This document shows, piece after piece, positions 7,553 to 17,512 of a stretch of 64,000 nucleotides of DNA. The notes under the pieces are model-generated. The model was not told where the DNA came from. It did no database searches and was given only the letters and a program-made list of their open reading frames with translations. The position numbers and the translations under genes were made by a program. The stretch lies in NCBI GenBank assembly GCA_024645045.1, contig JAHEGO010000002.1:1-64000 (forward strand), written 5' to 3'. Each line of letters opens with the position of its first letter. Position 1 is the stretch's first letter. Source of the stretch: Sphingobacteriaceae bacterium. Its GTDB lineage: Bacteria; Bacteroidota; Bacteroidia; Sphingobacteriales; Sphingobacteriaceae.

Positions 7553-10500
7553 TTATTCCGATTTTTTTCTACTTAGTTTCTCCCACAATTCTTTAAAATT
7601 GTCGAATTCAATTCTATAAAAAACGCCTAAGCCTTGTTCATTCTGGCTGTTTCCACGTTTTAATATGTCACTATTGTTGTCGTTTCTTTGGAATGCTTTT
7701 GCTTTTAGCCTTCCATCCTTACTAATTTTATATTCAATGCTTACGTCGCCAGTTATGGCACTTGCATTGGTGTTGTTTGTGATGGTAGTAGTATTTTGGT
7801 TTGCAATACTTCCATCAATTGTGATGCGATCGTTAAATAATTTGAGTGAACCTCCCACTCCTTTATCTAAATTTAAATTGAAGTTTTTAGTAGAAATTAA
7901 ATTAGATAATTGTGCATTGATAAATCCAGAAGTAGCAATACTTGTATTGGTAACCGATGAGTTAAAAAATTTACCTAACACCAATAAACTTGCTACTTGA
8001 TTGTTGAGGTTATCTGAATTTGCAAGGTAGCCACCCACTTTGCTGCTTACATCTTGGTCATTTGGGAAACGAAGCCCAAAGCTAATGTCAGGCGCTAATA
8101 AATCATTCTTCATGTATAATACACATTGAGATAATATTTTTGCAGTAGTGGAATAAGCGCTGGTGTCGTTTGTCGCTGAAACAATGAGCGGGTATATAGA
8201 AGGCCTTGTTTCAAATATTGCCGACAGGTCAATCTTTGCCTTAAATGGATCGCCGTTCCAACGAATCGTTCCGCCTTTTTCAATCTTGAATTTTTTGTTG
8301 ATGATATTTTGAATATTAAAATTGTAGACTCCTTCTGAAATTTCGAAATTGCCAAACATTTCAAAATTACCTAGTGTATTGATGGCTAATTTTAAATTGG
8401 CAAAACCCCTGCCTTTAATGGCTTCACCGGTATTCGGATCCATAATTAATTGTACTTCTGCAACATCTGTCACTTGTAAATTCATGTTTAAAATAATTCC
8501 CGTTAAATCGATTTTATAATCGGGTTTTTTAGCTAAAGAATCTTTGGCGACAAAATGAATGTAGTTGTTAGCTGAAATTGAATTTTCATCAGTAATTGGA
8601 ATGTATAATTTGGTGCCGGCATTGGTTGCAGCAGTAATATCTATTTTAAAATGATCAAGCGGACCTTTGAATAAATAAGTGCCGCTTGTATAAGCTTTTC
8701 CGTAGTAAAGTTCATTGTTTTTAGCAGTCGTATTTAAGCTCATCAAATTTTGAGATTGCACTTTTACGTCAAACAAGAAATTATCGAAATTTTGGTGGCT
8801 AATATAGCCGTTTGCAGTCCCTTTGTTTCCTTCGCGGTCTTTAAGCTGTACGTTATTGATTAAAATTTTATCTTCTGTGAATTTAATTTGGTCATTAAGG
8901 GTGTAGCTAGTATTTAAATAATTTACAGTTAGGTCGACATTTTTTAAATTTAAATATCCATCCAGTTTTGGTTTCCTGATGCTACCAGTTATTGCTAAAT
9001 CAGCTATGGCTGTACCTTTTATTTTAGAAACATAATCTTTTACAAAAGGTTCTATTACCGATAATTCAGTTTCGTCTAATAAAATATTTAGGTTTAAATT
9101 ATCTTCTTTTTTACCAATATTAATACTTCCGCCAATTTCAAGTGTTTTTAGTGTTTTATTAAATACGCTTCCAGCGATAGCAATGATTTTACTTTTATCA
9201 TCAAGTGTGCTGTTGAATTTCAGAATACCAATGCTGTCATTATTGTAAACCAAGTCATCTATTCTAAGGTCAGATTGTAAGCTCATTTCTCCTGTAACAG
9301 CAGTTAATGTGGCATTGGCATTCATTACTCCGCCAATTGAAATGGAATATTTCTTTAATATTTGATTGAAAGATTTCAAGGCCAATTGATGTGCTTTTAT
9401 TTTTAATTCATCTTGCGATTGGTTTGAAACAATTCCATTAATGGATAGGCTTTGTGTTGCATTGCTGAGGTAAAAGTTGTTGATGTGTAATTTACCATCA
9501 GGACTATAACACAAATTAAATGCATCAGGAATTTTCCATTCCGATTGATCTATGATAATTTCAGAGGGTAATATGCTTAAATTAACACTGTCGTTTTTAA
9601 AGTTTAATTTGCCATTTAAGTCTAGTTGGTTTATCGCATTTTTGTCCGATAGTTTAATGTTGAATTGAATTGTGTCTTTCGAAATGGCATTTGAAATGGC
9701 AATGTTGTTAATGTTTACACTGTCATTTATTAAAATTCTATTACTAGCTATATTGAGGTCAAAAACTTTGCTGTTATTTTCACCGTCTATTACCAGGTTG
9801 TCTAATTTAAAAGACTTGTATTTAAGGTAATCTAATCCGCAGTTAATTTTTAGCAAATCCTTCTCTGTATTGAGTCTGCCATATATAGAACCTCCTTTTG
9901 CAAGTTGAAATTCTGGGAAAAATAAATCGGTTATTGGCTTTGCATCTGCGAGGATTATTTTGAAACTAAAGTCTTGGTTTTCATATCTACTAATAGTGCC
10001 AAAATTCATAGATGGCAAAAAGTTTTTAAGAAAAGATTTGCAAGCAGAACTGATGTTTGCTAAATGATAATTCCCTTTTAATTCTGCATTAAATAATTCG
10101 GATTGAATTTGTATCGATTTTCCAGCTCCTATTAATTGTGCTTGAATATTTAGTTGTTTGATGGTATGCTCAATTTCACCTTTTTGAATATGACTATTAT
10201 TAAAAGTTAAATTTCCAATTAACTTTTCCAAATTGGTACCCTTGAAATCGGCATGCATTTGGGTGCTTACAATAAAAGAGTCTTTTGTTTGTTGAAGCGC
10301 TAAAAGGTCTATTCTATTGATGTTTGCGTCGAAATTAAACTCAGGCAAATCCAAATTATTTAAATCTACTTGACCTGAAAAATCAAAGTTCAATACCTTT
10401 TCCGTAGATGTTAATGTGCCATTAAATACTTTTTGACGAAAAGCGCCATTTGCTTTTAAGTTGCGATAAGTAAAATTGTTTATTCTTAAATCTAAAACTT

Positions 10501-11848
10501 GCGCTTCAACTTTAGTTTTTAATTCGTCCATGTCAAAGCCTTCACCGTCAACGCTTAATTTTAGATTGCTATTGCCAATTATATTTTCTTTGGCGATCAA
10601 CTTTCCTAAGTCAAAATCTATGGTTTCTATTTCTCCTTTATATTTGGTAGGGCTGTTTGCAGGAATTTTCATATTAAAATCTGCGTAAATACCTCCAATT
10701 TTAGACTGCAATTGCCCTTTCAAATTGAAGTCTGCAATTCGGCCTTTGTAATAACCAGCAAAGCTAAAGTTGCCCAAACGGTTTAATTCCTTAGGAATAG
10801 ATTCGCTAATTTCTTTTTGGTCGACATTGATTAGTATTTTTTTGATATCTGAACTGTTGCTGATTAACTTTTCTGCTTTAAAATATAATTCGGCATGATC
10901 CATGTCTGGGATGCCAACCATTTTAAATTGTCCTTTACAAAACGTGGAATCATTGGTTTTAATTTCTATATCGTCGGAAGCCAAATTAGCAACAGTCCCA
11001 TATGCTTTTCCATTGGCAAAAACAGTTCCTGAATAATTAGCAAGTTCATCAGAAAAAAAAGCAACATCTTGGTAGGCAATTTTACTATTATCAAAATGAC
11101 TATTCATGTAAACCTTTTCGATGTAATTGCCCATGTCCGCAATCGAGTCATAGCGCATTAAATAGTAGTCTCTGATATGACTTCGAGGGGTAATTAAATC
11201 TAATTTGCTAAACTCCATTTCAGTTGGAGTCATTTTAAAATCAGTTGCTAATTGTGTCAATACAAAACCACTTTTTTCTTTTAAACTCAGATTTAAAAGG
11301 TGAGTCCTTAATTCATCTTTGAAATAGGTAAAGTAGTCGCTATTATAATTAATGCTACTAATATGAAGGTCATCGTAGTTGATGCTTTTGCTTGAAATTG
11401 GTTTAATGTTTTGGTCTACATAGTCAAATTTCCCATCGATGATTTGCAAAGAGCCAATTTTCAAATAGAGTGCTGGTTTAACAGTATTACTTTTAGTAGT
11501 ATCTTGAAAGTAGTTTACAATAAATTGCAGGTTACTAAATTGCTCGTTTTGGTAATATTTAATATTAAAAACGGGTTTGTTTAACTTGATACTATTGATG
11601 TAAAATCGATTTCTTTCGAATGAATAATTGTGAATATTGATATTGAACTCTTCGCTGAATAGCAAAGTGTCTTGGTGTTGGTCTTCAATATATAGCCCTT
11701 TTAAAACAATATTCTTTGGAAATTTCACATACACACCTTGGATGCTTACCTTTGTATGTAATTGATCGGATAAAAATGACGCTGCTCTTTTGCTTATCCA
11801 AGTTTGAATACTGGGTAAGGTCAAAAGCAAATAAGTGCTTATCCCCAA
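7553..11848 (-). CDS. tamB: TamB-like translocation and assembly module protein (DUF490/AsmA-like)
   Basis: A very long (1431 aa or more) periplasmic beta-rich protein. TamB proteins bridge the inner and outer membranes and are linked to outer-membrane protein assembly or lipid transport. N-terminal residues include TKVSIQGVYVKFPKNIVLKG, typical of the AsmA/TamB start. Many repeating 20-30 residue beta segments follow, and the C-terminal DUF490 domain (about 1000-1400) contains GRGFANLKLAINTLGNFEMFG and the conserved GxISGxVxLxN-like repeats. The boundary given is the first recognised start, a TTG at 11848, but this cuts the membrane anchor. The frame stays open to 11908 and codes IKRILKITSWIIASLLTLG, so the true start is probably an ATT at 11899 (see findings). 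Divergent from tsaD. Confidence 0.88.
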   Translation of the reverse strand: MGISTYLLLTLPSIQTWISKRAASFLSDQLHTKVSIQGVYVKFPKNIVLKGLYIEDQHQDTLLFSEEFNINIHNYSFERNRFYINSIKLNKPVFNIKYYQNEQFSNLQFIVNYFQDTTKSNTVKPALYLKIGSLQIIDGKFDYVDQNIKPISSKSINYDDLHISSINYNSDYFTYFKDELRTHLLNLSLKEKSGFVLTQLATDFKMTPTEMEFSKLDLITPRSHIRDYYLMRYDSIADMGNYIEKVYMNSHFDNSKIAYQDVAFFSDELANYSGTVFANGKAYGTVANLASDDIEIKTNDSTFCKGQFKMVGIPDMDHAELYFKAEKLISNSSDIKKILINVDQKEISESIPKELNRLGNFSFAGYYKGRIADFNLKGQLQSKIGGIYADFNMKIPANSPTKYKGEIETIDFDLGKLIAKENIIGNSNLKLSVDGEGFDMDELKTKVEAQVLDLRINNFTYRNLKANGAFRQKVFNGTLTSTEKVLNFDFSGQVDLNNLDLPEFNFDANINRIDLLALQQTKDSFIVSTQMHADFKGTNLEKLIGNLTFNNSHIQKGEIEHTIKQLNIQAQLIGAGKSIQIQSELFNAELKGNYHLANISSACKSFLKNFLPSMNFGTISRYENQDFSFKIILADAKPITDLFFPEFQLAKGGSIYGRLNTEKDLLKINCGLDYLKYKSFKLDNLVIDGENNSKVFDLNIASNRILINDSVNINNIAISNAISKDTIQFNIKLSDKNAINQLDLNGKLNFKNDSVNLSILPSEIIIDQSEWKIPDAFNLCYSPDGKLHINNFYLSNATQSLSINGIVSNQSQDELKIKAHQLALKSFNQILKKYSISIGGVMNANATLTAVTGEMSLQSDLRIDDLVYNNDSIGILKFNSTLDDKSKIIAIAGSVFNKTLKTLEIGGSINIGKKEDNLNLNILLDETELSVIEPFVKDYVSKIKGTAIADLAITGSIRKPKLDGYLNLKNVDLTVNYLNTSYTLNDQIKFTEDKILINNVQLKDREGNKGTANGYISHQNFDNFLFDVKVQSQNLMSLNTTAKNNELYYGKAYTSGTYLFKGPLDHFKIDITAATNAGTKLYIPITDENSISANNYIHFVAKDSLAKKPDYKIDLTGIILNMNLQVTDVAEVQLIMDPNTGEAIKGRGFANLKLAINTLGNFEMFGNFEISEGVYNFNIQNIINKKFKIEKGGTIRWNGDPFKAKIDLSAIFETRPSIYPLIVSATNDTSAYSTTAKILSQCVLYMKNDLLAPDISFGLRFPNDQDVSSKVGGYLANSDNLNNQVASLLVLGKFFNSSVTNTSIATSGFINAQLSNLISTKNFNLNLDKGVGGSLKLFNDRITIDGSIANQNTTTITNNTNASAITGDVSIEYKISKDGRLKAKAFQRNDNNSDILKRGNSQNEQGLGVFYRIEFDNFKELWEKLSRKKSE

Positions 11849-11910
11849 TGTTAAAAGGCTTGCAATAATCCAGCTCGTTATTTTTAATATTCGTTTAATA
11901 ATATTGCTTT

Positions 11911-12942
11911 ATGGTAAATCAACAAAAACCGCTTGTTATACTTGGAATAGAATCATCATGCGACGAAACCTCGGCTTCGGTTTGTGTCGATGGGCAAATT
12001 TTATCTAATATAACAGCTACACAAGCTATTCATGAGCAATATGGGGGCGTTATTCCCGAAGTTGCGTCTAGAATACACCAACAAAATATAATTCCAGTAG
12101 TTGATGCCGCTTTAGCGAAGGCTAAAATACGCAAAAATGAGATTACTGCGGTAGCTTTTACCCAAGGACCTGGTTTAATGGGCGCTCTTTTAGTGGGCAC
12201 TTCTTTTGCTAAGTCATTTGCATTGGCTTTAAATATTCCATTAATTGGAATCAATCACATGCAGGCCCATATTTTGGCTCATTTTATCGATGATCCGAAG
12301 CCAAGTTTTCCATTTATTTGTTTAACCGTATCGGGTGGGCATACGCAAATTGTTTTAGTTAAAAACTATTTTGAAATGGAGGTTTTGGGAGAGACTACAG
12401 ACGACGCGGCAGGAGAGGCTTTTGACAAAACCGCGAAAATTTTAGGATTGCCTTACCCAGGTGGGCCATTGATTGATAAATATGCGCAGACAGGAAATCC
12501 GAATCGTTTTCAATTTACGGAACCTCAAATCCCGAATTATGATTTTAGTTTCAGCGGATTAAAAACCCAAATTTTATATTTTGTTCAGCAAAATCAAAAA
12601 ACAAATCCAAATTTTGTTACTGAAAATTTAGCAGATATATGTGCATCAATTCAAGATCGAATCGTAAGTATTTTAATTAATAAATTAAAGAAGGCTACCC
12701 TCGATCATGGCATTAAACAAATTTCGGTAGCAGGTGGCGTTTCAGCAAATTCAGGTTTACGCACAGCCATCGAAAAATTGGCTAAAGAAAATAATTGGGA
12801 ATTTTATTTGCCCGCTTTTCAGTATTGTACCGATAACGCTGGAATGGTTGCCATTGCTGGCTTTCATAAATACCACGCCGGAAAATTTTTATCACAATCG
12901 GCTGTGCCACTTGCGCGCATGCCCATCGCCATTGACCAATAA
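11911..12942 (+). CDS. tsaD: tRNA N6-adenosine threonylcarbamoyltransferase TsaD
   Basis: The Kae1/Qri7/TsaD protein transfers the threonylcarbamoyl group to A37 of ANN-decoding tRNAs, working with TsaB, TsaC and TsaE. At 343 aa it is of normal length. Visible motifs are GIESSCDETS (N-terminal ASKHA phosphate loop), the metal ligands in HMQAHILAHF (about residue 116), SGGHTQIVLV, TTDDAAGEAFDKTAK, YPGGPLIDK, and the C-terminal VAGGVSANSGLR and CTDNAGMVA. ATG 11911 lies close to the divergent tamB reading frame. A strong terminator begins at its stop codon. Confidence 0.97.
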   Translation: MVNQQKPLVILGIESSCDETSASVCVDGQILSNITATQAIHEQYGGVIPEVASRIHQQNIIPVVDAALAKAKIRKNEITAVAFTQGPGLMGALLVGTSFAKSFALALNIPLIGINHMQAHILAHFIDDPKPSFPFICLTVSGGHTQIVLVKNYFEMEVLGETTDDAAGEAFDKTAKILGLPYPGGPLIDKYAQTGNPNRFQFTEPQIPNYDFSFSGLKTQILYFVQQNQKTNPNFVTENLADICASIQDRIVSILINKLKKATLDHGIKQISVAGGVSANSGLRTAIEKLAKENNWEFYLPAFQYCTDNAGMVAIAGFHKYHAGKFLSQSAVPLARMPIAIDQ

Positions 12943-12975
12943 AAAAAGGCTCGGAAAATTTTCCGAGCCTTTTTT
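12942..12975. terminator. Bidirectional terminator between tsaD and the endonuclease gene
   Basis: A perfect 34-base palindrome: AAAAAAGGCTCGGAAAA followed by its exact complement, with T-runs on both strands. It serves both converging genes. Confidence 0.92.
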
Positions 12976-12995
12976 ATGTTAATATTTTCGCAGCA

Positions 12996-15995
12996 TTATT
13001 TTATCATTACTTTGCCGCTACTCAATGATTTTTCGCTGATTAATTCGATGGCATAAATTCCTTTGCTTAATAAACTTAAATCTAAAGGCAAAAATGCCGA
13101 TTCAATTTTAATTTGTTTTTGAAAAACCAATTGACCTAAATTATTGTAAACTTTGACACTTGCATTTTCGCCGATTTTATTTTTACAATCTATTTGAAAA
13201 CGACCCTCATTTGGGTTAGGGAAAATTGAAAGTGCTTGCGCTTTTAAATTGTTGATGCCTGTCCAGGCACCAAGAATATGATTAGAACTATCACTCACAC
13301 AGCCTTGTGCATTGGTCACTATGGTATAATAATCGTATACAAAATTCTGCCATTTTTCGATGTCGATGGTTTGTCCATTTTCGCCAACCAACATAGTTAC
13401 ATTACTTGAAAATCGATCAACTTGATACCATTGGTTACCATCAACGTAATTTGAAAGAAGGCCGGCATGCATGTTGTTGCTCAAAACCGTTCTTTCAATC
13501 ACAGGCGTTGCAATAGTATCAACAAACACCGTTACCGAATCAAAATTACTACAACCATTTGCGTCTATGCCAATTACTTCGTAAGTAGTGGTTTTGCTTG
13601 GCGCAACTATTGCAACAGACGAATCGCCCGCACCATTATCCCAACTATAAATGCTAGCGCCACTGGCTTGTAAAGTTGCATGTTGCCCATTACAAATTCG
13701 CACATCAGTGCCAGCACTTACGCTAGGCAATGCATGAATGCTAAATGCAGTAGCGTTGCTTTCGCCTGTTGTTAAAGGATCTGAAGCATTCACCCTAACT
13801 TTGTATCCATTACCTGCAATTAAATTGTTTGGAATAATACCGGTTATATTTCCTACAATGGTATTACTACTTGTAGAACCAATCGTAGTCGCATTTGTAA
13901 AGTCGCCAGTTGCATCGGATAATTGAATGCTATAAATATTATTCGTATTGATGCTGCCATTAACTAAATAGTTGACATTGATAATTGCTCCTAAACAAAA
14001 GCCGGTATTATTTGCTAACGTTGTTTGTATACTATTACTCGCAGAACCACAAGTCATGGTATGTCCGCCTAAATTACTGATGTCGTCTTTTGCAAAACCA
14101 TCCCATTCTGTTGCTAGTGTAGGGAAGCCAGCTAAAGGATTGCTACTTACTCCAGATATAACAGTTGCTTTTCTCACCAATGTTTGATCTAATAAAGACA
14201 AGGTGCCACTGGTCCATGCTGTGCCGGGGTTTTCACCAATTCTACCAATGATATCTATGACACTATCAGGCGATATTTTTACCAAAGAGATGGCATCATT
14301 TCCATTGAAATTTGTGGCATTACAATTACTCGCGGTTCCAGTATATAAAGTAGCTGCTGAATTTTTAAAAACGGCTGTTCCATTTGCAGGAATAGTTCCT
14401 GAAAGTGTTACGTCTTGAGTTGCAGTACTCGAACCATTGGCATATAATTTCAATTTATAATTGCTTAAATTAATGCTATTGGTAGTGCCGTTATATAATT
14501 CAATGTATTTATTGTTAGAAGAGCCTTCTACATATTCAGATATAATTAAATCTGTTGCACAAGTATTCGTATTGGCAGCACTCACAATATAGCTTTGCAT
14601 GTTGCTACTACTTGTTTGTCCTAAGTTATCAGTTGCATTTATTTTAAAATAAATTGTTGTGCCCAATGTTTGTGCAGGAATAGAAGTAGAAGAAATGTAA
14701 ACACTATTGCTAGTGTTGGTCATTGAAATGCTTGTATTCATTGCTGTTGAGCTATAGCCCCAAAGTAATTCTGCGTGGGAAACAGAACCGTCATCTGTTA
14801 TGGCGCAAGAAATAGTTACCGCATTTGTTGTATTTACGTTGTTCGGGTTTTTAGTAATACTGCTGATGATAGGAGCAGGAGAAGTTGGAATACCGATATA
14901 ATAATTGTTTGTAGCACTGGTGCTGATATTGCTTTGGTTATCCGTTGCATTAATAAAATAATAAACAGTTGTGCCATCTGCTTGTGGAGGAATTTTTGAA
15001 TTTGTTTGATACACATTTGCAGTGCTTGTTAAGTGCATGCTAATTGTTTGGTTGATTGCACTTAAGCTGGTGCCCCATTTTAAACTTGCACCTGCAATAC
15101 TGCCATCGTCTGTAATGCTTGCTATGATAGCAACAGAGTCGCTGAAAACAGGAGCAACTGGTGTTTTGGTGATATTGGTTATGCTTGGAATAATACTACA
15201 AAAATTTCCACCAGGCCAAATCATGCAAGCATATTCAGGATGATCAATGAAAGGATTTCTATTTCCTTGAATGGTATAAACAGCATTGTTCCTTGCAATT
15301 TCTTTTGCGCTTACTGGATCTTGTTGGTTCCATTTTTTCATTAATTCTAAAGCCCATGGTTTTAAATTTGCACCGATGATCATGTCGTTGGTTAGCCAAC
15401 CAGAGTCTTCAGTATAATACCTTGTACACATATAAAAATAGGTTCTTGCGAAATCACCTTTATACTCAGCTATGGGTTCGAAAACTATTCCGGTATATCC
15501 TGGGAAGCTACAAGCGCCTAATTTACTGCCATTGAGCGTGGTTGTTGTTGCGGTGCCTACTTCTCCGTAAGGATAATTACTTCTGATTCCATTTACTTTT
15601 CCATCGGTGGGGTAGATGTGAAACAAGTCAGACACCATTGGCGAATTACTATTGAACCAGCTTTGTGGCCAAGAGTGTTCACGGTTATAGCAATCACCTT
15701 CGTTACTGTAATTCCCACAAGTTTGCGAAAAAGTAAAAGTATATGGTGGAGTTCCGTTTGGAATGTCTGAATACATATCCCAAACTTTTCCATTGGGTTT
15801 TACATCCGTAGTTTGGTAATAACCATATAATGAACTGTAACTTTTTACAGAATGATTATCAATAATGTCATGTAATGCTTGTCTTAAAGCTGTTCCTGAC
15901 AAACCGGTTGCAGTTGAATAATAACCAGTTGGAATTTGCGCAAAAAGCACAAAACTTTGAAGCACTAAAAGTAGAGATAGTAATTGTTTTCTCAT
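12996..15995 (-). CDS. Secreted endonuclease I family nuclease with lamin-tail domain and T9SS sorting domain
   Basis: Predicted extracellular nuclease of 999 aa. A signal peptide (MRKQLLSLLLVLQSFVLFA, cut before QIPTGYY) is followed by an EndA/NucM endonuclease I domain (about 20-260). Its catalytic motif NREHSWPQSWF and the metal-binding DLFHIYPTDGKVNGIRSNYPYG are intact. Two Ig-like repeats (NITKTPVAPVFSD and SITKNPNNVNTTN start points), a lamin-tail domain (LIISEYVEGSSNNKYIELYN), an Ig-like segment, and a C-terminal type A T9SS sorting domain (LSIFPNPNEGRFQID through GIYAIELIS) follow. I chose the ATG at 15995 because MPINQI before it does not look like a signal peptide. Likely a nutrient-acquiring or matrix-degrading nuclease. 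Confidence 0.92.
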   Translation of the reverse strand: MRKQLLSLLLVLQSFVLFAQIPTGYYSTATGLSGTALRQALHDIIDNHSVKSYSSLYGYYQTTDVKPNGKVWDMYSDIPNGTPPYTFTFSQTCGNYSNEGDCYNREHSWPQSWFNSNSPMVSDLFHIYPTDGKVNGIRSNYPYGEVGTATTTTLNGSKLGACSFPGYTGIVFEPIAEYKGDFARTYFYMCTRYYTEDSGWLTNDMIIGANLKPWALELMKKWNQQDPVSAKEIARNNAVYTIQGNRNPFIDHPEYACMIWPGGNFCSIIPSITNITKTPVAPVFSDSVAIIASITDDGSIAGASLKWGTSLSAINQTISMHLTSTANVYQTNSKIPPQADGTTVYYFINATDNQSNISTSATNNYYIGIPTSPAPIISSITKNPNNVNTTNAVTISCAITDDGSVSHAELLWGYSSTAMNTSISMTNTSNSVYISSTSIPAQTLGTTIYFKINATDNLGQTSSSNMQSYIVSAANTNTCATDLIISEYVEGSSNNKYIELYNGTTNSINLSNYKLKLYANGSSTATQDVTLSGTIPANGTAVFKNSAATLYTGTASNCNATNFNGNDAISLVKISPDSVIDIIGRIGENPGTAWTSGTLSLLDQTLVRKATVISGVSSNPLAGFPTLATEWDGFAKDDISNLGGHTMTCGSASNSIQTTLANNTGFCLGAIINVNYLVNGSINTNNIYSIQLSDATGDFTNATTIGSTSSNTIVGNITGIIPNNLIAGNGYKVRVNASDPLTTGESNATAFSIHALPSVSAGTDVRICNGQHATLQASGASIYSWDNGAGDSSVAIVAPSKTTTYEVIGIDANGCSNFDSVTVFVDTIATPVIERTVLSNNMHAGLLSNYVDGNQWYQVDRFSSNVTMLVGENGQTIDIEKWQNFVYDYYTIVTNAQGCVSDSSNHILGAWTGINNLKAQALSIFPNPNEGRFQIDCKNKIGENASVKVYNNLGQLVFQKQIKIESAFLPLDLSLLSKGIYAIELISEKSLSSGKVMIK

Positions 15996-16156
15996 AATTT
16001 GATTGATTGGCATGTTCTTAACCAGGTTATCATTTAAGTTTGGCAGGTAAAAAACGATTAAATATCGGTATTTTTTTTTGCTTTAGTATTTTAAGCACTT
16101 TAAACCTTTTAAACTTTAAGCCTTAAATCGAAATTTACACCCAAACGTCGTTAAGC

Positions 16157-16184
16157 AAAAAAAGCGACACATTGCTGTGCCGCT
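16157..16184 (-). terminator. Intrinsic terminator after recA
   Basis: On the minus strand AGCGGCACA pairs with TGTGTCGCT around a GCAA loop, with one G-T pair, then a run of seven T. It begins about 30 bases after the recA stop. Confidence 0.8.
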
Positions 16185-16212
16185 CTTAAAACATAAAACA
16201 TGGAAAATAAAA

Positions 16213-17247
16213 TTATGCTGTAGCTTCGTCTGAAGGGGCTTCAGTAGGCAATTCTACTTTTGATAAAATTGCTTTGATTTTGCCTTCTAGTTCTTCTGCT
16301 AATTCTGGATTGTCTTCAATTAATTGTTTAACGGCATCGCGACCTTGTCCTAATTTGGTATCACCATAGCTAAACCAAGATCCGGCTTTTTTAACAATGT
16401 CAAAATCAACACCGATATCAATTATTTCACCTGATTTGGAAATACCTTTTCCGTACATCACATCAAACTCTGCAATACGGAAAGGAGGTGCAACTTTGTT
16501 CTTTACGATTTTCACTTTCACTCTGTTTCCGATCACTTCATCTCCATCTTTAATTTGACCTGTTCTTCTAATGTCTAAACGAACAGATGCGTAAAACTTC
16601 AATGCATTACCACCGGTTGTGGTTTCTGGGTTACCGAACATCACACCAATTTTTTCTCTTAACTGATTGATGAAAATACAGCAACAACCAGTTTTGCTAA
16701 TGGTTCCTGTTAATTTTCTTAATGCCTGAGACATCAAACGGGCATGTAAGCCCATTTTCGAATCACCCATTTCACCTTCGATTTCACTTTTAGGTACCAA
16801 TGCTGCTACCGAGTCAATCACGATAATGTCGATCGCACCAGAGCGAATTAAGTTGTCTGCAATTTCTAATGCTTGCTCTCCATTGTCTGGTTGTGAAATC
16901 AATAAGTTTTCTACGTCTACACCTAATTTTTTAGCGTAAAATTTATCAAATGCGTGTTCTGCATCAATGAATGCAGCTACGCCACCTTTTTTCTGCGATT
17001 CTGCAATGGCATGTAATGCCAAAGTTGTTTTTCCAGAAGATTCTGGACCATATATTTCAATTACTCTTCCTTTTGGTAGGCCATTAATACCTAAAGCGAT
17101 GTCTAAGCCTAATGAGCCAGTTGAAATAGCTTCTAGTGGTTCAATTACTGAATCACCTAATTTCATGATTGTACCTTTTCCGTAAGTTTTTTCCAATTTG
17201 TCTAAGGTCATTTGTAATGCCTTTAACTTTTCTTTGTTCTCTGCCAT
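16213..17247 (-). CDS. recA: Recombinase RecA
   Basis: The strand-exchange ATPase for homologous recombination and SOS signalling, 344 aa. Walker A is GPESSGKT (residues 67-74), Walker B is in [13 protein letters not shown], and loop L1/L2 regions include [22 protein letters not shown] and [19 protein letters not shown]. The C-terminal acidic tail is short. I chose the ATG at 17247, where the conserved [12 protein letters not shown] begins; the frame is open for 17 more codons with an ATG at 17271. No Escherichia- or Bacillus-type LexA box is visible upstream. It is a single-gene unit with its own terminator. Confidence 0.98.
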   Translation of the reverse strand: MAENKEKLKALQMTLDKLEKTYGKGTIMKLGDSVIEPLEAISTGSLGLDIALGINGLPKGRVIEIYGPESSGKTTLALHAIAESQKKGGVAAFIDAEHAFDKFYAKKLGVDVENLLISQPDNGEQALEIADNLIRSGAIDIIVIDSVAALVPKSEIEGEMGDSKMGLHARLMSQALRKLTGTISKTGCCCIFINQLREKIGVMFGNPETTTGGNALKFYASVRLDIRRTGQIKDGDEVIGNRVKVKIVKNKVAPPFRIAEFDVMYGKGISKSGEIIDIGVDFDIVKKAGSWFSYGDTKLGQGRDAVKQLIEDNPELAEELEGKIKAILSKVELPTEAPSDEATA

Positions 17248-17512
17248 ATGTTCTGTTTTTTGTTTTTTCATCTTAATTTTTGCTAAAAATAATAGCATTT
17301 TTTTAAATCTGCAAATAAATCTGCTATCAATTCTAAAAAAGCCTAAATAAACACATTAAATCAATTATTTTACTGCAAAATAATTTTCCACATTTTATGA
17401 TGACTGAGGAATTCTATTATTTTTAGTAAAAATTTCCTTTCGTTTAACATTACAAACTTCTAGAAATTTATAGCGTATTGCAATTGTATAGAATAAAGAT
17501 TATTTATAGTAA

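Noticed and set aside
17299-17512. The recA-nth gap as a possible small RNA or SOS site
   Set aside because: No hairpin with a T-run, no repeated operator and no clear promoter box was seen in these 214 bases.
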